A stretch of 64,000 nt of DNA from Ophioderma brevispina. Lineage: Eukaryota; Echinodermata; Ophiuroidea; Amphilepidida; Ophiodermatidae. Positions within the stretch are counted from its first letter, which is position 1, and each line of letters opens with the position of its first letter. The stretch lies in NCBI GenBank assembly GCA_023653785.1, contig JAMKCH010058438.1:1-64000 (forward strand), written 5' to 3'. Below, in pieces: positions 1 to 11,693 of the stretch. The translations under genes were made by a program, and so were the position numbers. The notes beneath the pieces were generated by a model, which searched no databases, had not been told where the DNA came from, and worked only from the letters and a program-made list of their open reading frames with translations.

Positions 1-39
1 ATTTTATGTATTTTTAATTAATTTTAAGTTATATGTTTT

Positions 40-350
40 TCTTTTAAAATCTTCTTTTGTTATTTGTCTTTTTTATTTGTAATTTACGTTTTTCTTTTTT
101 TCACTTCATTGTTCAATTGTTATTCTTTTTGATTTTTTTTTGTATTTTATTCTGTTTAAAATGTTATTTTCTTTTTGTTTCCGTTCTAATTTTTGGTCAG
201 TTTCATTATTCTTATTTTTCCATTTGGCTACGTTATTTCCCACTTCGGATTCAATTTAAGCTTGTGTAGGTTTGTTCAAAAAAGAAAAGGGGGAAAAGGG
301 AGAAAAAAGCAAACAACGGCACATCTTTCCTGGTAACACACAGCTCAAAC
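40..350. repeat. T-rich dispersed repeat, copy 1
   Basis: This T-rich stretch matches 62330-62640 over about 300 bp with many small indels. Shared landmarks are the T-rich body, the phrase ttcccacttcg followed by a GTGTAGG stretch, and ggcacatct...cctggtaaca at the end. It has no open frame beyond chance. It is an interspersed repeat of unknown class, and the 70-codon frame inside it is spurious. Confidence 0.7.
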
Positions 351-2005
351 AAGAACAAAACTACATAACAACAATGAAAAATCAAACTTCCTTGACCGAT
401 GTCGAACCCAGGACCAACGGGGGGAAAATAATACAGGAGTGTTAACGCCTTAGACCGCTGGGCACAGAGGTACTTACTATATCCTTGTGAATCTGCTCAA
501 TTGATCACAAGGTATGGATAACCTTGCTCGAAGGTCACATTGACTACCCATCTGGCGTGTTACGTGTAGATCCATCAATAAGTGTTTTAAAATATTCTTA
601 AATTTCGCAAGGGAAAATGGAGACCTTCTCCTTGATTAAATCTATGCCGAAAGAATTAATTTTTAGGTTCATCGGGTACTCTCGAGCAACTCCTCATATA
701 TTTTCCACATATTTGGAACATCCGCTAAGTAACATATTATCGTGATTAACGTAGACCTCCCCCAATTTGGCTACAGTTTTCCTACGGCGTTCCGGAAAGT
801 GTGTAGTCTGTGCACAGACTGCGAAAGATAATAATATTAGTACTCCGTTATCTCCGTAAAACGAAGGGGTTTCTATGGAGATTTTTCATCATAGGTCCGT
901 TACTATGTGTTTTGTTTTTGAAATTTATCGTAATTGTGTCTGAACCTATAGCAACCTAGCGGAAAATTGACGTTTTTGTCGGGTACTTCGGTGCTCGCAA
1001 CACGGAAAGGTAAGGCACGCAATCGCTAGGGGCCGCATCCCTTGTACTTACCGGACCGCCGGAACCGTTTCCAAAGCCAAGCTAAAGTTGGCGCCCAGGC
1101 GCCCCCTAAAAGGGTATCTTTTTTCCACAGGCGATGTACGCGCGGTACATTTGATTAGGTTCAACACAGTAGAACATGGACCAAAGGGTAGTGTTTTTTC
1201 TTACCATGCAAATTTGTGATGTACGTGTTTCGGGTATGTATACTCAAATTAGCAGAGATCACAATCATAAAAAACGTTGTAATCGGAACTTGGAAAGCAA
1301 AGCGCGATCAACGACACATGCATGGCTTACTTCGTTTAGGGTAGCAAAAACCTGGCAAAACACTTGTTTAACGTAGCAAAAATAAACAAAAACACTTGTT
1401 TTATGGGTATGTTTTTAGTCGATGGAAATAGTTGCTTAGGGTATATTTAGTAAGTCATGTTTCACAATCATATCCCCCCTTGGAATACAGTGCCCCCCCC
1501 CCACACGGGTGGTCCGCGTTTTCAAAATTATCATAGACAGTACTCTCACCCTAACTTGTTGTTGTTGGTTTGGTTTTTTATGTTGTTGGTTTTGGTTTTG
1601 GTGCATGGATTCAGGTTATTTTAGGAAAAGAAACGAGGATTTTCCAGAGTTTGGGATGGTAGTTTAACCTTCATTGGCCCTCGTAATTAACCTTCTAGAG
1701 AAAAAATCAGAATTGTTTGTTATTATTGGCAAGAACAACGACCTCATTGACAATGACGACGACGACGACAACAACTCGGCCTCACAATTCATGACCCACT
1801 TCATCAAAACCAAAACATGTTGGCAGCATTACATAAAACGCTTTACCTACGCATTAAACTAACAACAATTTAATAATAATTGCTAGGTCCACAAAAATAT
1901 CTACACTTAACTTACCTAAAACTGTCAAAATTGAAATAACAAACACACACAAGCCAGCCATCTTATCGTGTGATAAAATTAGACCTTTGCTCTCAGGAGT
2001 GAATT
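351..2005. other. No gene seen; unique-looking AT-rich DNA
   Basis: No frame here has coding character or splice-flanked conservation. A C-run lies near 1493-1503, and a GAC/GAT-rich microsatellite-like stretch near 1750-1775 gives a run of Asp codons. I see no transposon ends. Confidence 0.5.
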
Positions 2006-2168
2006 GGGGATTCAAACATGTTACAGAGTGGTTCATCACCAAATCAACAACGATGCATCCAGGCGTCCGCGTATTTTACCGAGCGGGATAAAATACGCGG
2101 ACGCATCGGATGCAGAATTGTTGATTTGTGATGATTGATGAACCACTCTGTAAATGTTTTGAATCCCT
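2006..2168. repeat. Large imperfect palindrome (about 78-bp arms)
   Basis: The left arm starts at gggattcaaacatgttacag and the right arm ends at tgtaaatgttttgaatccc, its near reverse complement. The centre is a nearly perfect stem, gcgtccgcgtattttacc pairing with the segment ending taaaatacgcggacgc, around a loop of about 8 bases. The arms differ by a few indels. It could be a foldback/MITE element with almost no internal sequence, or a cruciform-forming site. Confidence 0.8.
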
Positions 2169-4261
2169 TTCAACAACGAAAATCATTATGAAAACTTATT
2201 AATTATAGTGTATAGGAGTATTAAAAAAAAAAAAATATTCTCACTTATAACACTAAAATGTTTCCAGTTCGACAAAAGCTTTCCTAGACTAATTATGTAG
2301 AAAAATCTAAAGCAAAAACGATAGTTTTGGTTCGTTTGTTGCTTTGCAGTTTGCACCTGGTGTCCTTGCGTGGAGTTCTAAACGTGACGAAAAGCGCGTC
2401 GACTGAAGCGTACCGCGTAAACGCATTCCGTGAACACCGCGCGGGAGTGACGCGCTTAATTAACATATCAACTGTGGGTGATAACAAAGATCAACTACGG
2501 TATGCTCCTGTACAGGAGATACGGTGAGTTGTTGAAATATACTCTGTCCAGCTCAAATTATGAAGTAGCGACGCGGGCGCTATACAGTGCCCCCCGACTT
2601 CAACGGCGGTAGGCAGCACAAGCGCGCCCCCCACCACTGCCCCAACTGGAAGGCGGCACTGAGTATACGCGGCGCGTCGTCACTTCATACTTCAGACAGA
2701 CAAAGATAGTTGCTCGATTGGCGAACATCGAGGCATATTAGAGGCGACCGAAACAAAGTCTTCTTTAGAGTTTAGACGAAGTAAAATACTTGTAAATATT
2801 ATTAAAATTCTTATTATTGAATTCGTAACAAGTTTGTTTTTTCTATGATTTTATTACAGATGTTAGGAAATTTCGGAGATTTTTAAAAATTTTTAACTAC
2901 ATTGATATTTTTCTTAAGTTAGTTGGGGTGGTGTTTTACCTTTAGAGTAGTACCCTTCAAACGGTGCAGATAGAGGCTACGCCGCGATCGTTGCTATGAT
3001 ACGGGAATTACTCGGTGCGCCTCGCTACCCCGTATGAATGAGGCCACTGAGCCAGAGGCATGGCAGAGCGCACGGTAATTCGCGTACTCTAGCTAACACG
3101 CGCTCACTGCGCTGAATACGCACACACTACCTTGATCGAAATCGAAATGACCTTCATTTTGCACCCTGAACTCGGCCCTGACTCGACGCTAAGTACTGCT
3201 CTAGGCCTACCTGTGTTTTTTTTTTTTTGCCGTTGATCCATCGTATCTCAGTTTTGAAATGCAAATGCCAATTTTTCAATACAGAATAAGGGTTTCTTCT
3301 AGTCTCACAAATGCTTACCGTTGCCCTTTTTATTAGAAAACAGTGTAATGACAGATATTGATGCAACTTAAGACGGAAGAAAATGCAATATTTGCAGTGG
3401 TTATAACACCCCAATCGTTCATTTACATATACCATGATGCCAAAAATAATATAAATGATATTTTTGGACCTTCTCAAACCAAATAAATATACGCAAAAAA
3501 AATATATTCATTTCTCTCTTTATCAACTGTGCATTCATGTAAACCATAAACCATTCGTAATTTATAATAAAAATATTATAAATGCTACAGATTTTTGAGG
3601 CACCAATATTGTGTCATAACTAGTAATTTCATATAGCTTAACACTCAATAGATTTTCTTTTTCTTCCTGTATTTTGGCTACAGAATGTCTTAACAGAGAG
3701 AAAAAAAATTGATTTTCATTTGCTATATTCAATATAAAACAGGCTGAATTTTCATACTGTTGCTCCTATATGAAATTAGAAATTTCACAATTTTGGTACC
3801 AAGAAACATTTTTTTCTCAGCTTCATCTTGATGGGATGTTTTGATGAAAATCTTCCACATGGCCAAACTCAGTACGTTTCATTTTTTTTTACGGGACACC
3901 TGATTTGTGAAATCTCTTGTGGCACCCATGTCATATTTCTCTATAACCATCGAGGCCAGTTTTTAGAAAGATTGTTTTTTGGACAGATCGGGAAGACCAG
4001 TACCAAGTACGTGATAAATTGTCCTTTAGCTACTAATTTTGATAAAGGTTCTGAAATACAGAGCATTCACGGTGTAATTCAGAAATTTGTGCTGTCATGA
4101 TACCCAGGCAGAGTTAATTGTGAGCTTTGGAGTGGTTATAATTAAAAAAATACCAATAGCCAATACTGAATATCACAAAACTTCCATAACCGGTCACTAT
4201 GTAAATTAGCTAAGCTTAACACAAAATTCGCTGACTGCAAGAGGTAGTGACTTTGTTAGAT
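2169..4261. other. No gene seen
   Basis: The DNA is AT-rich with a GC-richer patch at about 2570-2700 and 2960-3120 holding scattered CG dinucleotides. The open frames at 2327-2527, 3154-3477 and 3828-4100 have no recognisable domain and no supporting splice structure, so I treat them as chance. Confidence 0.5.
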
Positions 4262-4530
4262 AAGAATGGCGGCCAAGCCTCATGCAATATAGGTCAACTC
4301 ACCAAAATAAATCATAATAGATTATGCCGTACAGCTTTACAAACTGCAAACCACAAATACCGAATTGGGTAGCTTGATTTGGGCCGGTATGGGCGTTTAT
4401 CGTGCAACAATTTACAACCTCGTCAATATCCTTTTATTGATATTATAAGTATTAAAACTTCACCTTAGAGGGCGAGTGACTACTTCGGCTCCATAGTTTT
4501 GGAATAATTAAAATATTGTTAACATAATGG
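4262..4530 (+). repeat. Dispersed repeat family R1, copy 1
   Basis: It shares the opening ggcggccaagcctcat, then caactcacc, gcaaaccaca and a near-terminal ttttggaataa with 4655-4935 and 27673-27990. The copies are diverged by substitutions and indels. I found no terminal inverted repeat, so the class is unknown. Confidence 0.65.
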
Positions 4531-4654
4531 GGTTCTGTGTTAAAGTCAACGATAAGGTCTACATTGGATTTCATGGTCGTCACTGTCTGGGTCTTCAAAT
4601 AGAATTGTATCGGGTGGTGGCGGTCATATGTCAGAGTAAGTTTCTACCAGACGA

Positions 4655-4935
4655 TGACGGCCAAGCCTCATTCAATTATAGCAACTCACCTAAAATATCA
4701 AAAGAATTTACAGCAATACGGAGTGCAAACCACAAATCAACTTGGATGTTTTGATCCCGAGATTTGTCGGTCATAGGTATTCCCATGACCCACGAACGAC
4801 CCCGTCCTCGTCCGTTATTCATATAAAATATAATCCTTAGAGTGGAGTTCATTCTTCAGCTCCAGCGGTTTTGGAATAAGAAAATTTTCCTTGACAACAT
4901 GTAAAAAATTCGGATTTTTCGTAAAGATTTCGCCA
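4655..4935 (+). repeat. Dispersed repeat family R1, copy 2
   Basis: It begins gacggccaagcctcatt and contains cccatgacccac, gtggagtt, ctccagcggttttggaata and ccttgacaaca in the same order as the copy at 27673-27990. It sits about 400 bp from copy 1 in the same orientation. Confidence 0.7.
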
Positions 4936-5840
4936 CCTGTATTTATATGCCAATTGTGTCCTGCCAAATGAAAGGAAAGAAATCAATAAAACCGCTAAAC
5001 AATTACAATAAAACTTGCATACACAACTTGCTCAAATGGAATGAAATAAAAAATCAATAAAATCACTAATAATTACATTTTAAATTGACCACCACGTTCA
5101 TGGCGCTTGCTCAAGGTTGCCTAGTTTTAGGGACTCGGAATCATGTAATTGTGAGCAAGAATAATAACAAATGTTAGCGGATTAAAAATAGACCTATATA
5201 TATTTCTCAAAAGGTGGGTTTTTAAGTTTTTAATTATTATGTTTTGGAGGATTGCTTGCCACATAATCTGCTTTAAAATACTTTTTTTAAATACGAACTT
5301 TTGAAATGTTATTCTTAAATTTGACATTAATAAAGAAATCAACCCCAAGAATCAGATTTTGTTTTAATTTGGCCATCACCGTGACGCACGGTCATTCAGC
5401 TAGCAGCATAGCATGCACGCCCGGGAAATCACGTAAATAACAGTAACCAAGTTATCCAAAATATCAAACGTTCAATACCATGTCTCATTTTATACAAGTA
5501 TCAAAGAAAACCGTTTCCCAATCCCAGGTAGTGGCTACCCCCGTTTTTGGCGGGAGCCCGTAAAATTTACACCTCCTGGATCGGACCCAAACAAAGTGCC
5601 CACTGAGGAACCATGGCAAATAGGTTAATCGATTGGACAATTGTATTATTAATGAAAGCATAAATACAGGAATATTCATACGCTATAACTACAGATTTCA
5701 AGTTCAGAACTTTGTATTGTACAGTGAGTGCCAAGAAAAATGGTTGTTCATTGCAACTGGTTAAAAGTACATTTTTTCTCGCCCATATGTGGTGGTCTGG
5801 TTGTTGAATATTTTTTTCTGTTAAAAGAAATAAAATATAA
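4936..5840. other. No gene seen
   Basis: Plain AT-rich DNA. The short frames at 5127-5348 and 5485-5679 on the minus strand show no recognisable domain. Confidence 0.5.
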
Positions 5841-5937
5841 GATAATAAAATTATCCCCAGATAAGATCTCGAGATAATAAAATTATCCCCAGATAAGATC
5901 TCGAGATAATAAAATTATCTCAAAATTTATCTCGAGG
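5841..5937. repeat. 32-bp tandem repeat, 3 units
   Basis: The unit gataataaaattatccccag + ataagatctcga occurs twice exactly and a third time with substitutions. Each unit has a BglII-type agatct overlapping a ctcgag palindrome. Confidence 0.85.
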
Positions 5938-6286
5938 TAATAAAATAAACGGAAAAAAATAAACGAACAGAAATTACAACACAGTGGCCTTGGAAATGAA
6001 CAGCCATTCCAATTTGGGCTGAACTTATGAGAGGTAAGGTCAGGACTTTATGACTTTATATTGGAAGATCAGGATCTGAAGTTCCTGCGAATAATCCCTA
6101 ACACTTTTTAGCTGATGGTTATGTCGTGGACGCGTTTGCTCAGAACTGAACGTGATACCTAACTTGAGTAGGTATTATGGATGCGAGTCGATTGAACTAC
6201 GCCGGAACTACACGAATTACCGCATAATTTGTATGTTGTTGGATTTTTGTTTGTTTGTGAAATGCATGATGTGATATTTTTCTGTG

Positions 6287-6749
6287 TTAAAATATATTTG
6301 CCAAAAGAACCCCATTTACTTGGAGATGACGTCTCGGTCTTCTTGCAGTTTTAGGCCTATTCTCGCTTATGTTGATTTCTCTATAAACCAGGTCGCCGTC
6401 AGCAAAGAGACGTATTTGAGTACCAGAAGTTATACATTTGGATAGATCGTTTATATAAACCAGAAAACAAAGTGGGCCAATTACTCTACCCTGAGGCACA
6501 CTTGAAGTAACATCAAGTTTTAGGCCTATCCTTGCTGATGTTGATTTCTCTATAAACCAGGTCGTCGTCAGCAAAGAGACGTATTTGAGTACCAGAAGTT
6601 ATACATTTGAGCAGGTCATTTATATAAACCAGAAAACAAAGCGGGTCAACTACTCTACACTGAGGGACACTTGAAGTAACATCAAGGGTGGATACTAGGC
6701 TGGAAATTAGACACTTGGCAATTATATGGGCCACTGTGGTATTGTGCAC
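6287..6749 (-). pseudogene. Degenerate non-LTR retrotransposon reverse transcriptase fragment, internally duplicated
   Basis: Minus-strand frames give VPQGRVIGPLCFLVYINDL, then SGTQIRLFADGDLVYREI. This is the reverse transcriptase block of CR1/Jockey-type LINEs (PQGSVLGPLLF..YINDL, then the F/Y-ADD box). An upstream copy reads VPQCRVVDPLCFLVYINDL and FADDDLVYREI. The two copies are tandem units of about 169 bp (6350-6518 and 6519-6687). The FADD box is intact in one and FADG in the other. Past the box, another frame continues LQEDRDVISK, then a stop, then FFWQIYFN, resembling the next LINE motif. Stops and frame changes show it is dead. No endonuclease domain or 3' end was found nearby. Confidence 0.8.
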
Positions 6750-7609
6750 ACATCAGTGCAATACATATATCATTCATTTTTAAATATGCTGGTATTTTTC
6801 GAGAATCTCTCTGGAACCACAACACCAAAACGTTGCTAAACTCACGAAATTAAAATGGCATGAAGGCTTCTTCGAACACATAGAGCCCATCAATATGCCC
6901 TTGTGTATGTTACCATTAATCTTCCCGTTTGGATATTGTATCATTGTGTTCAATAAATTAAAGCGAGATTATACTGCGCATTTTATTCCGTTGAATACAA
7001 ATTAGGCAAATAGCAAAACGGGACATACCAAATCAAAACGGATAACAAGACTGTGTGTAAAATGAGCCACTCAATGCAAATCGTCGCAAATCTGCCACAC
7101 ACCTTGGAGGACATTTCAGCAATCTTCCTAGATGAATTTCGCATGACGTATCAAATGTTATAACTGCGATAAACACATCTTTTTACTTGTGAAAGAAAGC
7201 GGTGTATATGTCTCTTTTGGCATAGGCGTAGTACAAAATCTGACTTTCATCGGCGGACGGGCGGATGTAACACATGTCGTCAAGATCACTCTGTTAAAAA
7301 AATGACATGAAAACAATCCTTCAAGGAAAAATGAAGTGCAGTCATTTTTTTATTATAAAAGGTATACGAAGTGTGTTGAAAATTGGGTTCTCATTGTTTT
7401 CTACTAAAAGAATCCACAAAATGTTCAATATCCACGAACAGACGAAATAAAAATGGGATTTTACTCTTTGATGTTATTCTTTTATCGTGTCTATCTAAAA
7501 ACCACTTGACATCAGCAAACACATTCAACCACAAAAGTACACTTAGTTTGCTTAGAATTGTGTCAGATATATAGGATTTCAAACCAAGTCTAATGTTTGA
7601 GAATGACGT
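6750..7609. other. No gene seen
   Basis: AT-rich DNA between the LINE fragment and the inverted-repeat element at 7610. The overlapping frames at 7383-7582 on both strands are chance. Confidence 0.5.
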
Positions 7610-8053
7610 GAAAAAAAATCATCACGGACGGACATTTTCAACATCACAGACGGACATTTACTGTACTAGGTACATTGGAAACTGCATAAATTGATGCATT
7701 GAGGATACCGTCAATATCATGTCAATTTGTATGCATATCTGCAGACAAATTATTTTGTATACATTGACACGTTTTCTGCCTTTTTCAACAAAAAAGGATA
7801 TTTTGTGAGGCACATTTAAGAAGAATTAAAAATTGAACAAAACATTGAAAACCTTATTACTTTTCTAAATCTGTTATTCATGCAACGGCGCCCAAGCATC
7901 ATTGAAAGAAAAACTCTCACAATAACCATTTAAGTGGTAAATAATGACTTAATCAATTCATTTAGGTGGAAATGATACTTTTCTGGCAAACATAAGTTAT
8001 GCAAACGTCCATCTATGATGAAATAATGTCCGTCCGGGATGATTTTTTAATTT
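7610..8053. mobile_element. Inverted-repeat element with cacggacggacatt ends
   Basis: The left end aaaaatcatcacggacggac and the right end ggatgattttttaat form imperfect terminal inverted repeats of about 25 bp. The right end is tgtccgtccgggatgatttt on the plus strand. The cacggacggaca motif recurs internally at about 7650 and outside at about 8143. There is no coding capacity, so it is MITE-like with superfamily undetermined. Confidence 0.55.
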
Positions 8054-8374
8054 AGTTAAGTTCCATTCATATACATATTTTGTTTGTCTATACATGCAAA
8101 TGATCAAAAACTTGCATATTTTTCCCTACATTTTATTTTTTATCACGGACGGACAATTTTGTATTAAAATGTTATCAGCCATGTGACAGGGCCTTTTGTA
8201 TATATATTTCTCTATTTTTTTCTGTTTTTCCTTAGAATTATGTTCAAGCTGTAACTATAGCAAGCGAAAATAAATATACCGTTCTGCTATCCGCTAGGAA
8301 AGCGATGGACGCCCCGGGGATGGACACCTTTCGGACCTATAACACCTATATATGTCGCTCCTCTATACAACCCA

Positions 8375-8449
8375 GGCTTGATAGCTCAGTTGGCAAGAGC
8401 ACCGTGCTAGACTAATGTGGAGGTTGCCGGTTCGAATCCGGTCAAGTGG
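8375..8449 (+). tRNA. tRNA-like sequence (tRNA gene or SINE head), unit 1
   Basis: It has a perfect A box (tagctcagttgg, 8382-8393) and B box (ggttcgaatcc, 8429-8439), a D stem gctc/gagc, and a T stem ccgg/ccgg around ttcgaat. The acceptor arms gcttga and tcaagt pair over 6 bp. A run of T follows, as for a Pol III terminator. The anticodon arm pairs poorly (ccgtg against tgtgg with an enlarged loop), so an amino-acid identity cannot be read. This favours a tRNA-derived element over a working tRNA. Confidence 0.45.
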
Positions 8450-8653
8450 ATATGTTTTTTTTTTCAACACTTGTGTGCACTGGCTATCTCCGGGGAAAGA
8501 TCCTTGTCTGCCTGGAGAACTAAGTATTTCAAAACAAATATAAATTGTATATGTAAAATATACCGTTCTGATGCTATTCTATAGGAAAGCGATGGACACC
8601 TTATTTCGGACCTAACATCTAGGCCTACATATCTATCGCTCTTCTACCAACCC

Positions 8654-8729
8654 GGGCTTAGCTCAGTTGGCAAGAGAGCCGTGCTAGTATTAAATATACG
8701 GAGGTTGCCGGTCCGAGCCCGGCAAGCGC
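8654..8729 (+). tRNA. tRNA-like sequence, unit 2 (degenerate)
   Basis: This is a second copy of the tRNA-like core. The A box region gcttagctcagttgg has lost three bases between acceptor and D arm relative to unit 1. The B box is ggtccgagccc. The anticodon stem is better (ccgtg with tacgg), but the loop is 13 bases. A T-run follows. It is probably non-functional. Confidence 0.4.
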
Positions 8730-8830
8730 ACATTGGTTTTTTTTCAACATTTGTGTGCGCTGGCTATCTCCCAGGAAAAGATTAATAATTATCCATCAGT
8801 GTCTGGCTGGAGAACTAAGTAGTTAAATTT

Positions 8831-10428
8831 CAGTAATTTGAGATGTTGGTGAAAATCTTGAAATGCTGATTTCAACACTAAATCAGAAAAAATTATACTA
8901 ATCCTAACCGATGGACTCTTTTAAGTTACCCATCAAGCTAATGTTATGGCGCTCTGCATAGGGTCTAGGCCTAAATCGTCTTGGTATTGAATTGGCTATG
9001 AACAAATCACAACAAGTGGGACAAATTAAACAAGGGTATCTTTTTTCTTGGACCACTATTATTGATTGTTTTAGGGAATGGTGTCATGACTTCTGCAGTC
9101 AAATGGGGGCATATAAAGATATTATGAATGTATTGATGGAAATGGCCTACGTGAGGTTCATGATATGTTTTTCAATAGGTATTTAACATTGATAAGCATA
9201 TCATAAGCTATATCATGTGCCTTGGCCAACAAAGAGACCTTTTGTTATACGCCGATTGTCAAGGGGGGTTAAGACACTTTATGAGAGTTGCGTTTACAAA
9301 ACATTAAGTTTGTGTGTTGTAGGCCCCAGGAGCTATGGTGTAGGCCTATAACATTTAAGTGCGAACTTGGCAAGCCTGTGGGCAGTATGCATCCATTCAC
9401 CCCCCCCCCCCCCCCCCCTCCACCCCCCCCCCTTAGTTATAGTAAAAAAAAACATAAAAGTTTATGCTTTAGAAAACGCGTTTATTTCATATAGCCTCAT
9501 TATATGCTTTCGATTTTTTTAAACGCTATACTGAAAAAAGTTGAACGTGTTATAGATAGATACCGATAACAGATTAATTAACCGTCATTTACCCGTTTTA
9601 TATAAACAATTGATGTTTCCTTTAATGGACGTTTATGTTTCAAAAAGTAGATTATGTGTCCCTTAAATGGATAGCGTTTATTTTCAGATGGTTAGCATTT
9701 AAACGTAGCTGTTTAATTAAAAAGAAACACGTCAGCGTATCGTTATAAAATCAGTGCAACTGTATCAAAAACAACGTTTTTACCTTTTCTGTTGTTAAAC
9801 ACGTTGCAACATTTTTGGGTATATAGCGTTAATAAATAAAGAAAATAATGGGAAGGCTATATGAAATCAAATGTTGATGATGATGAAACGTTTAAAAAGT
9901 ACGTTATGCTTATTAAATGTTAGTTTTCGACAATTACGCTCAGTATGAATGGGTATACAACTTTGAGAAAATTTTAGCAACGTCCGTGTCAAAGTGAAAC
10001 GGGAGATGTAGTCATTCAATTTTGTGTTTTATGTAGTAATTTTGGCACTCAATAAATGAATATTACCTATATTTGGCTAACAGAAATTCTTATTAAAAGT
10101 GCAAACAAAATGACTTTGATTTGCTTATAAAACAAGGGCTGGATTTTTGCATTTGCGTCAATATAAATTTCTATTTTTTTTGTAAAGAAGTAATCCTAAG
10201 TTAATCCTTTCAGATGGCGGAATTTTCGGGATATTGTGATGGCAAGCTTGACGTGACGTTGGTGCAAAATTAAGGCTTTCATTTTTAGGAACAATACACC
10301 CGAGATGCGAAATCTCTCGGTGTATACCTTTAATGTTTGGCTAGCTTATGTACAAAAAGCACCAGCGTGTTAATAAAAAAAAAATGTTGATAGTATTATG
10401 AAAGCACACTTGCAATAATATTTTTAGG
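8831..10428. other. No gene seen; C-run near 9400
   Basis: AT-rich DNA with an interrupted homopolymeric C tract at about 9397-9431. The frames here (8992-9186, 9288-9494) have no domain; the second is partly the proline run from the C tract. Confidence 0.5.
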
Positions 10429-10664
10429 CAGTGGCGTAACCAGACCTTTGCAAATGGGGGGGGGGGATGGTGGGGGGCCAGAAAGGGTGCCGAGGAGGAA
10501 TTTCTGAGGGGGCAACTTTGGGTCCTTTCTCATAGGCATGTACAACACGGTCAGTTATTTGGGGGGGGGGGGGCTGGCGCGGGGGGGGGCTTCATCTTCT
10601 GAGAGGGTGTCTGCGCCCCATCCTGCCCCCCCACCCCCCCCACCCCCCCGTGGTTACGCCACTG
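10429..10664. mobile_element. hAT-like MITE
   Basis: The terminal inverted repeats cagtggcgtaaccag (10429-10443) and gtggttacgccactg (10650-10664) match at 14 of 15 positions. The flanks tttttagg and ttgttagg form a likely 8-bp target duplication with one mismatch. The CAGNG start and 8-bp duplication are typical of hAT elements. The interior is G-rich at the left and C-rich at the right and codes for nothing; the 114-codon frame across it is spurious. Confidence 0.8.
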
Positions 10665-11693
10665 TTGTTAGGGTATGTATACCTGGGAAAGGGAATTTTT
10701 TATGTAACCCGAACCGTTTGGAAAAGTGGCATCGTGTGCATCGATTGCTCTGGATGAATTCGCAATTGTGGACAGAAATCACACCACATGTGTTCATGAC
10801 CTACGGGGCACCTGTTGATACAAAACAGTTACTTATGTTAATGACTATTAACACATTATGTGTTAATATTGGACGCAACTAGCGACGCTCCAGGATGAGG
10901 CTGAGAGCGACACTAAAACTATTCCTTATTTTAATCATATGATTGCTCAACCATTAATAATTTGCCACCAGTTTGTATCCAAATGGGAGCAAGCAACTTT
11001 AAAATTTGACCCCTGTCCAAATGAAAAATTGACCGTCCGGTTGATTGTTTTGATGTTTTTAGCCTTTACTCTTGAAATGAAAATTTAGGGCTGTAGATAG
11101 TACAAAAACTATACTTTTCTGGAATCCTTATGGCTAGACAGTAAGTGGTACAATTTTCAACATGATTGGATCAGTTTAAAAATTTGACCCCATGTACAAT
11201 CCACGTCCTTACACACTTTAGTGGTCCAAATTTTACACTAATTTCGGAGATAGTGTGCATAGTGACTACTTACCCACGGGAAATGACCACGTGTTTTAGT
11301 GTGTATAGGTTCCCTCCTTAATACACATTTGCAGCACTTAAGAACCACGTTTCAGGGTTCCTGTAAGGCTGTACTCAAGGTTTAATCACTCAAACCTTTT
11401 GTACTCGAGATGTGGTACAAAAATTCTGTAATGCTTTAGGTGTCCAGACCAATATTACAGACTCGTCTTCGTTCGTTTTTGACAAAAAAAAATCAGAAAG
11501 GACCATTTACAGTGAAGTTGATTAAACGGTTTTGCTTTATAACATATAAAAATTAGAATATTGCGTCAAGATTTCGCTTTTACGTGTTAAAGGTTTGGGA
11601 TTTCTTAGCCGCCATCGCCTGTCACTATTGGGACAAGTGAAATAGCGCCACCTATGTTACTAATAGTCTATTAAGAAATATATATATTTCGCT
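10665..11693. other. No gene seen; R1 fragment inside
   Basis: AT-rich DNA. At about 11549-11620 the phrase gtcaagatttcgcttttacg + tgttaaa matches the end of the R1 repeat copy near 27940. No gene is supported. Confidence 0.5.

Larger units (their letters stand above)
8278..8830 (+). repeat. Tandem pair of ~285-bp units, each with a tRNA-like core
   Basis: Two units (about 8278-8560 and 8566-8830) share ataccgttctg, aggaaagcgatggac, a tRNA-like core, a T-run, caacacttgtgtgc, and tggctatctcc...ctggagaactaagta. The arrangement fits a duplicated tRNA locus or a tRNA-derived SINE. Confidence 0.7.
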
